This document shows, piece by piece, positions 60,112-64,000 of a stretch of DNA of 64,000 nt. This DNA is from Streptomyces sp. HUAS 15-9 (GTDB taxonomy: Bacteria > Actinomycetota > Actinomycetes > Streptomycetales > Streptomycetaceae), in assembly GCF_025642155.1 (NCBI RefSeq), contig NZ_CP106798.1, positions 4,898,001 through 4,962,000 of the forward strand, read 5' to 3'. How positions within the stretch are numbered: the stretch's first letter is position 1; each line of letters begins with the position of its first letter. The notes beneath the pieces were generated by a model. It worked only from the letters and a program-made list of their open reading frames with translations, was not told the origin of the DNA and made no database searches. The translations under genes and the position numbers were made by a program.

Positions 60112-60543
60112 TCACGGCCACACCAGGCAATACGGCTGATGCCCCGCCTCATGAAGGCGATGGCTGAAGTCCTGCCACTCGTGCAGCAGCTGGTACACGT
60201 TGAACGCGTCCCGCGGGCCGCCCCGGTCCGGGACCGTGGACCAGATGAAGGCCGCCGCGCCCACCGCTTCCTCGCCTATGCCGCGTAGCGGGTCGACCAC
60301 CGTCATCGGGAGCTTTACGACGGCGTAGTCGGGGTGCAGGACGACCAGCTCCAGGGGTGGGACCTTGTGCAGGGGCACGCCCTCGATGCCGGTCAGCACC
60401 ATCGCGGCCATCGTCTCCGGCTTGATCTTGGTGAACATGCCGTTCATGCCGAGCTCGTCGCCGCCGAGTTCCTCGGGGCGCATCGAGATCGGGACGCGGG
60501 CCGCGGTCGCGCCGTCGGGCGCGCCGAAGTATTTGTACGTCAC
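60112..60543 (-). CDS. conserved hypothetical protein, about 143 residues
   Basis: I recognise the sequence as a Streptomyces conserved protein of unknown function: TYKYFGAPDGATAARVPIS at the start, then a block of short strands (LELVVLHPDYAVVKLPMTVVDP) and a helical end with LLHEWQDFSHRLHEAG and a final YCLVWP. No motif suggests a catalytic role. GTG 60543 is preferred; the frame continues upstream to 60759 with a very charged Arg/Glu-rich stretch that could be a real extension. A terminator follows. Confidence 0.72.
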   Translation of the reverse strand: MTYKYFGAPDGATAARVPISMRPEELGGDELGMNGMFTKIKPETMAAMVLTGIEGVPLHKVPPLELVVLHPDYAVVKLPMTVVDPLRGIGEEAVGAAAFIWSTVPDRGGPRDAFNVYQLLHEWQDFSHRLHEAGHQPYCLVWP

Positions 60544-60911
60544 CCCCACCCGGCCACCATTCCTGCTCCCCGTTCTCAGCGGATCGACCCGATGCTCGAT
60601 CCGACGTTCGATACGTCGCTCGTCCCGCTCCGACTCACCGGGTACCCCGTGTGACTGACGTGCCTCGGTCTCCTCCGCGTCGCGTCGGTGCCTTCCCCGC
60701 CGGGCGCGTCGAGGACCCAGATCATCAGTCCCCTCGCCCAGTCCGCCACCGCGATGCATATCTCCACCCGACTGCTTTTCTAGGACGCGTGGCCCCCGCC
60801 GCGCAACCCGATCATCGTGTCAGTGACCTCCCCCACGGCCGCCCGCCGAAACGTGCGCCGAAACACCAGTCCGCGGGATCTTCGCAGCCTCTGAACACCA
60901 TGAGCCGTATG

Positions 60912-60941
60912 AGCTGTGTGTATCAGCTGTGTGTATCAGCT
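60912..60941 (+). repeat. 13-base tandem repeat upstream of hemL
   Basis: AGCTGTGTGTATC occurs twice without spacing (60912-60924 and 60925-60937), followed by a third partial AGCT. It lies about 130 bases upstream of hemL. Two head-to-tail sites on one helical face could bind a regulator; no protein is known to me for it. Confidence 0.65.
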
Positions 60942-61071
60942 CCCAGTCTCGCAGATCCGCCGGGTCGGCCCGGGCAACGGCGACGTGATTGTCGGAGCGG
61001 TGACGAGGGCGTCCTACCCTGATGGGGTCACTACGCAACCGGAGTCCGAGAAGTCGGAGAAGTCGCACGTC

Positions 61072-62388
61072 ATGAGCGAAATGCCCTATCCGTACGAAGC
61101 ACCTGCCTCGCAGGCTCTGTTCGACCGTGCGGCCGCCGTCACGCCTGGTGGCGTGAACTCCCCGGTGCGCGCCTTCCGGGCCGTGGGCGGTACGCCACGG
61201 TTCATGGCGTCCGGCACCGGTCCGTATCTGACCGACGCCGACGGGCGGGAGTACGTCGATCTCGTCTGCTCCTGGGGACCCATGATCCTCGGGCACGCGC
61301 ATCCCGAGGTCATCGCCGCAGCCCAGGAGGCCGTCGCACGCGGTACGTCGTTCGGCACGCCCGGTGAGGGCGAGGTCGCCCTCGCCGAGGAGATCGTCGC
61401 GCGGGTCGAGCCCGTCGAGCAGGTGCGGCTCGTGTCCAGCGGGACCGAGGCCACCATGTCGGCGATCCGGCTGGCGCGCGGGTTCACCCGGCGGACCAAG
61501 GTGATCAAGTTCGCCGGGTGTTATCACGGGCATGTCGACTCGCTGCTCGCCGCGGCGGGCTCCGGGGTGGCCACCTTCGCGCTGCCCGACACTCCCGGCG
61601 TCACCGGTGCCCAGGCCGGGGACACGATCGTGCTGCCGTACAACGATCTCGAGGCCGTGAACGAGGCCTTCCACCGGCACCCCGGTGAGATCGCCTGTGT
61701 GATCACCGAGGCCTCGCCCGGCAACATGGGTGTCGTGCCGCCGGCGCCCGGGTTCAACCAGGGACTGAAGGACGCCTGCCAGCGCAACGGGGCCCTCTTC
61801 ATCTCCGACGAGGTCATGACCGGCTTCAGGACCAGCCGCGCCGGGTGGTACGGGATCGACGGGGTCAGGCCCGACCTGATGACCTTCGGGAAGGTCATGG
61901 GCGGTGGGTTCCCGGCCGCCGCCTTCGGCGGGCGCGCCGACGTCATGGCGCACCTCGCGCCCGCCGGGCCCGTCTACCAGGCCGGCACCCTCTCCGGGAA
62001 CCCCGTCGCCACCGCCGCGGGCCTCGCCCAGCTGCGGCTCCTGGACGACGCGGCGTACGAGAAGGTCGACGCCGTCTCCGCGCAGATCCAGGGTCTCGTC
62101 ACCGAGGCCCTCACCAAGGAGGGCGTCGCGCACCAGCTGCAGACCGCCTCCAACATGTTCTCCGTCTTCTTCACCAACCGCCCCGTGCGGAGCTACGAGG
62201 ACGCCAAGGCGCAGGAGTCCTTCCGCTTCACCGCCTTCTTCCACTCGCTGCTGGCGGGCGGCGTGTATCTGCCGCCGTCGTCCTTCGAGTCCTGGTTCGT
62301 ATCCACGGCCCATGACGAGCGGGCCATCCAGAAGATCGCCGACGCCCTCCCGGCGGCGGCCCGAGCAGCCGCGGAGGCCACCGCGTGA
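61072..62388 (+). CDS. hemL: glutamate-1-semialdehyde 2,1-aminomutase
   Basis: The 438-residue PLP enzyme turns glutamate-1-semialdehyde into 5-aminolevulinate, the step after HemA. Motifs: [12 protein letters not shown] near the start, [24 protein letters not shown] and the PLP lysine in [16 protein letters not shown] 61072 gives the usual [11 protein letters not shown] start; the open frame extends upstream without a ribosome-binding site. A possible 17-codon leader peptide ends exactly at this ATG. The histidine phosphatase gene overlaps the end by GTGA. Confidence 0.96.
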   Translation: MSEMPYPYEAPASQALFDRAAAVTPGGVNSPVRAFRAVGGTPRFMASGTGPYLTDADGREYVDLVCSWGPMILGHAHPEVIAAAQEAVARGTSFGTPGEGEVALAEEIVARVEPVEQVRLVSSGTEATMSAIRLARGFTRRTKVIKFAGCYHGHVDSLLAAAGSGVATFALPDTPGVTGAQAGDTIVLPYNDLEAVNEAFHRHPGEIACVITEASPGNMGVVPPAPGFNQGLKDACQRNGALFISDEVMTGFRTSRAGWYGIDGVRPDLMTFGKVMGGGFPAAAFGGRADVMAHLAPAGPVYQAGTLSGNPVATAAGLAQLRLLDDAAYEKVDAVSAQIQGLVTEALTKEGVAHQLQTASNMFSVFFTNRPVRSYEDAKAQESFRFTAFFHSLLAGGVYLPPSSFESWFVSTAHDERAIQKIADALPAAARAAAEATA

Positions 62389-63068
62389 GCAGCAGCAACG
62401 ACATCACCGTCGTCCACCTCATGCGGCACGGCGAGGTCGCCAACCCGGACGGGGTGCTGTACGGGCGTCTGCCGGGCTACCACCTCTCCGAGCTCGGGCG
62501 GCAGATGGCCGACCGGGTCGCCGAGCACCTCGCCCCCCGGGACGTGACGTACGCCGTCGCCTCCCCGCTGGAGCGGGCGCAGGAGACCGCGACCCCGATC
62601 GCCAAGGCGCACGGGCTCGACCTCGACACCGACGAGCGGCTCATCGAGGCCGAGAACGTCTTCCAGGGCAAGACCTTCGGCGTCGGGGACGGCGCCCTGC
62701 GCAAGCCCGGCAACTGGAAGCACCTCGTCAACCCCTTCAGGCCGTCGTGGGGTGAGCCGTACGTCGACCAGGTCGTACGGATGATGGGCGCGCTCGACGC
62801 GGCCAAGGACCGGGCGCGCGGGCACGAGGCCGTGCTCGTCAGCCACCAGCTGCCGATCTGGATCGTGCGGTCGTACGTCGAGAAGCGGCGGCTGTGGCAC
62901 GACCCGCGCAGACGGCAGTGCACGCTCGCCTCGCTGACGACCTTCACCTACCAGGGCGACAAGATCGTCTCCGTCGGCTACACCGAGCCGGCGCGGGACC
63001 TCGTCCCCGCCCATCTGCTCTCCGGAGCCAAGCCGGTGAAGGGACAGAGCAAGGCATTCGGCGCCTGA
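62385..63068 (+). CDS. histidine phosphatase (phosphoglycerate-mutase-like)
   Basis: The 227-residue protein has the RHG signature [12 protein letters not shown] with the phosphorylated His, an Arg in [13 protein letters not shown], and the second catalytic His in [12 protein letters not shown]. It belongs to the broad phosphatase branch rather than to glycolytic mutases. Its start overlaps hemL by 4 bases, so both are translated together, but a link to heme synthesis is not established. A terminator follows 49 bases later. Confidence 0.92.
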   Translation: MSSSNDITVVHLMRHGEVANPDGVLYGRLPGYHLSELGRQMADRVAEHLAPRDVTYAVASPLERAQETATPIAKAHGLDLDTDERLIEAENVFQGKTFGVGDGALRKPGNWKHLVNPFRPSWGEPYVDQVVRMMGALDAAKDRARGHEAVLVSHQLPIWIVRSYVEKRRLWHDPRRRQCTLASLTTFTYQGDKIVSVGYTEPARDLVPAHLLSGAKPVKGQSKAFGA

Positions 63069-63116
63069 GGCGACCTGAGGCGTGTGAGGCGCGTGAGGCG
63101 CGCCTGACACTCCGTC

Positions 63117-63141
63117 AAGGGGCCCCACTTCGGGGCCCCTT
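63117..63141 (+). terminator. terminator of the hemL operon
   Basis: AAGGGGCCCC and GGGGCCCCTT form a perfect 10-bp stem with a 5-base loop, followed by AGGACGTTTTT. Confidence 0.85.
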
Positions 63142-63254
63142 AGGACGTTTTTGTCGTACTCGTTGCTGAATGTAGAACAAGTGATGGAACCTCCCGGTCC
63201 ATCGCGCCCTCTGAGTGGGTGACCACCAGCAGGACGTGATGAATCGGGGTTCTC

Positions 63255-64000
63255 ATGCGCACCTTCTCCCGGAGGGGAATACTCGGCCTCGGCGCGGGCG
63301 CCGCGGCCGTCGCCGGTCTCGCGGGCTGTGGCTCTCTCACCGCCTCAGACGGGGACGGACACGGTTCGGGTTCCCGCGGGGACGGAAAGGGCGGCAGCGG
63401 CAAGGGCGGTGCGCGTCCCGGCCGGCCCATCGGGGACGGCTCCACGTCCTTCACGGGCAAGCAGCCCCACCAGCCCGCCAAGCCCGAGCCGCTGGAGCCG
63501 GGGCAGACCCCGCCGCAGTTCGTGATCTTCTCCTGGGACGGGGCGGGCGAGGTCGGCAACGGTCTCTTCCCGCGCTTCCTCGACCTCGCCAAGGAGCACG
63601 GCGCGAGCATGACCTTCTTCCTCTCGGGGCTGTATCTGCTGCCCGAGTCGAAGAAGCGGCTCTACAACCCGCCGAACAACCCGCGCGGCGCCTCCGACAT
63701 CGGCTACCTCACCGACGACCACGTCAAGGCCACGCTGACCAACGTCCGCCGCGCCTGGCTAGAGGGCCATGAGATCGGCACCCACTTCAACGGCCACTTC
63801 TGCTCCGGCAGCGGCACCGTCGGCAACTGGACCCCGCAGCAGTGGAAGAGCGAGATCGAGCAGGCCAAGGGCTTTGTGAAGCAGTGGCGGACCAACAGCG
63901 GATGGACCGACCTGCCGTCGCTGCCGTTCGACTACGACAAGGAGCTGGCCGGCGGTCGTACCCCCTGTCTGCTCGGCCAGAACAACCTCCTGCCCACCGC
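63255..64000 (+). CDS. secreted polysaccharide-deacetylase-like lipoprotein (5' part)
   Basis: The first 248 codons lie in the window. The N-terminus has a twin-Arg signal fused to a lipobox (FSRRGILGLGAGAAAVAGLAGC), so the folded protein may leave by the Tat route and be lipid-anchored. After a Gly/Ser/Lys-rich linker comes a carbohydrate-deacetylase-like start: PPQFVIFSWDGAGEVGNG with a metal-type Asp, and later EGHEIGTHFNGHFC with two His. These match the first two motifs of NodB-fold enzymes, which act on wall polysaccharides. The end lies beyond the window. Confidence 0.82.
   Translation, partial: MRTFSRRGILGLGAGAAAVAGLAGCGSLTASDGDGHGSGSRGDGKGGSGKGGARPGRPIGDGSTSFTGKQPHQPAKPEPLEPGQTPPQFVIFSWDGAGEVGNGLFPRFLDLAKEHGASMTFFLSGLYLLPESKKRLYNPPNNPRGASDIGYLTDDHVKATLTNVRRAWLEGHEIGTHFNGHFCSGSGTVGNWTPQQWKSEIEQAKGFVKQWRTNSGWTDLPSLPFDYDKELAGGRTPCLLGQNNLLPT

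Noticed and set aside
60576..60767. 63-residue frame on the - strand upstream of the conserved gene at 60112
   Set aside because: The first residues look protein-like, but the frame soon becomes Ser/Arg-rich, lacks a ribosome-binding site and overlaps the possible N-terminal extension of its neighbour.
63186..63214. Sigma-E-like promoter before the deacetylase-like gene
   Set aside because: GGAACC is present, but the matching -10 element (CTCTGA) is a weak fit, so I do not list it as a feature.

Overview
The window is a stretch of a Streptomyces chromosome. The DNA is very GC-rich with strong GC bias at third codon positions. It carries developmental genes found only in streptomycetes and close relatives (bldN with its anti-sigma gene rsbN). 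It also carries the rex-hemACD operon with a classical Rex operator, class I lysyl-tRNA synthetase beside argS, and many actinobacterial families (DUF397/XRE pairs, DUF3558, DUF4232, DUF2637 and DUF4253 proteins).

Layout. 1-1220: 3' end of a 23S rRNA, then 5S rRNA and a terminator. 1.2-9.1 kb: housekeeping genes on the + strand (HAD phosphatase, VC0807-type membrane protein, MFS exporter, AcuC-type deacetylase, a phosphatase-like protein, a BldC-like small HTH protein, a 32-residue basic protein, an epimerase and an acyltransferase). 9.1-11.4 kb: rsbN and bldN on the - strand. 11.7-23 kb: redox and tetrapyrrole block (HAD-IB phosphatase, glutaredoxin, rex-hemA-hemC-hemD, a deaminase, a tandem-ABM membrane protein, an FAD oxidoreductase, hemB). 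23-29 kb: lipoproteins, a membrane-anchored HTH protein, an aminotransferase and a regulator/DUF397/ATPase triad. 29.0-30.7 kb: a large imperfect inverted repeat of about 1.45 kb built partly from 63-65 bp tandem units, bordered by an IS5-type transposase remnant. 31-43 kb: argS, lysS, DUF2637 and DUF3558 proteins, rtcB, and a SDR / small membrane protein / phosphatase-acetyltransferase operon. 43-51 kb: MarR and AraC regulators, a luciferase-like monooxygenase with its FMN reductase, a two-component system, and a lysylphosphatidylglycerol-synthase-like protein. 51-60 kb: two amino-acid permeases around a GntR regulator, followed by an eroded stretch with at least three further gene remnants, a Ser/Thr kinase and a hydrolase. 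60-64 kb: hemL with a histidine phosphatase and the start of a secreted polysaccharide-deacetylase-like protein.

How it works together. The window encodes the C5 route to uroporphyrinogen III: HemA and HemL make 5-aminolevulinate, HemB makes porphobilinogen, HemC makes hydroxymethylbilane, and HemD closes the ring and can methylate it. The hemACD part is placed under NADH/NAD+ control by Rex. bldN/rsbN form the switch for aerial hyphal sheath genes.

The parts that look least described are the 29-30.5 kb inverted repeat, the deletion scars at 51.1 and 56.28 kb, several strong palindromes in front of regulators and envelope genes, a tyrosine-phosphatase/GNAT fusion, and a recurrent TANNNT-(6-7 nt)-ATG arrangement suggesting leaderless transcripts. 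I saw no cas genes, no complete insertion sequence and no tRNA gene.
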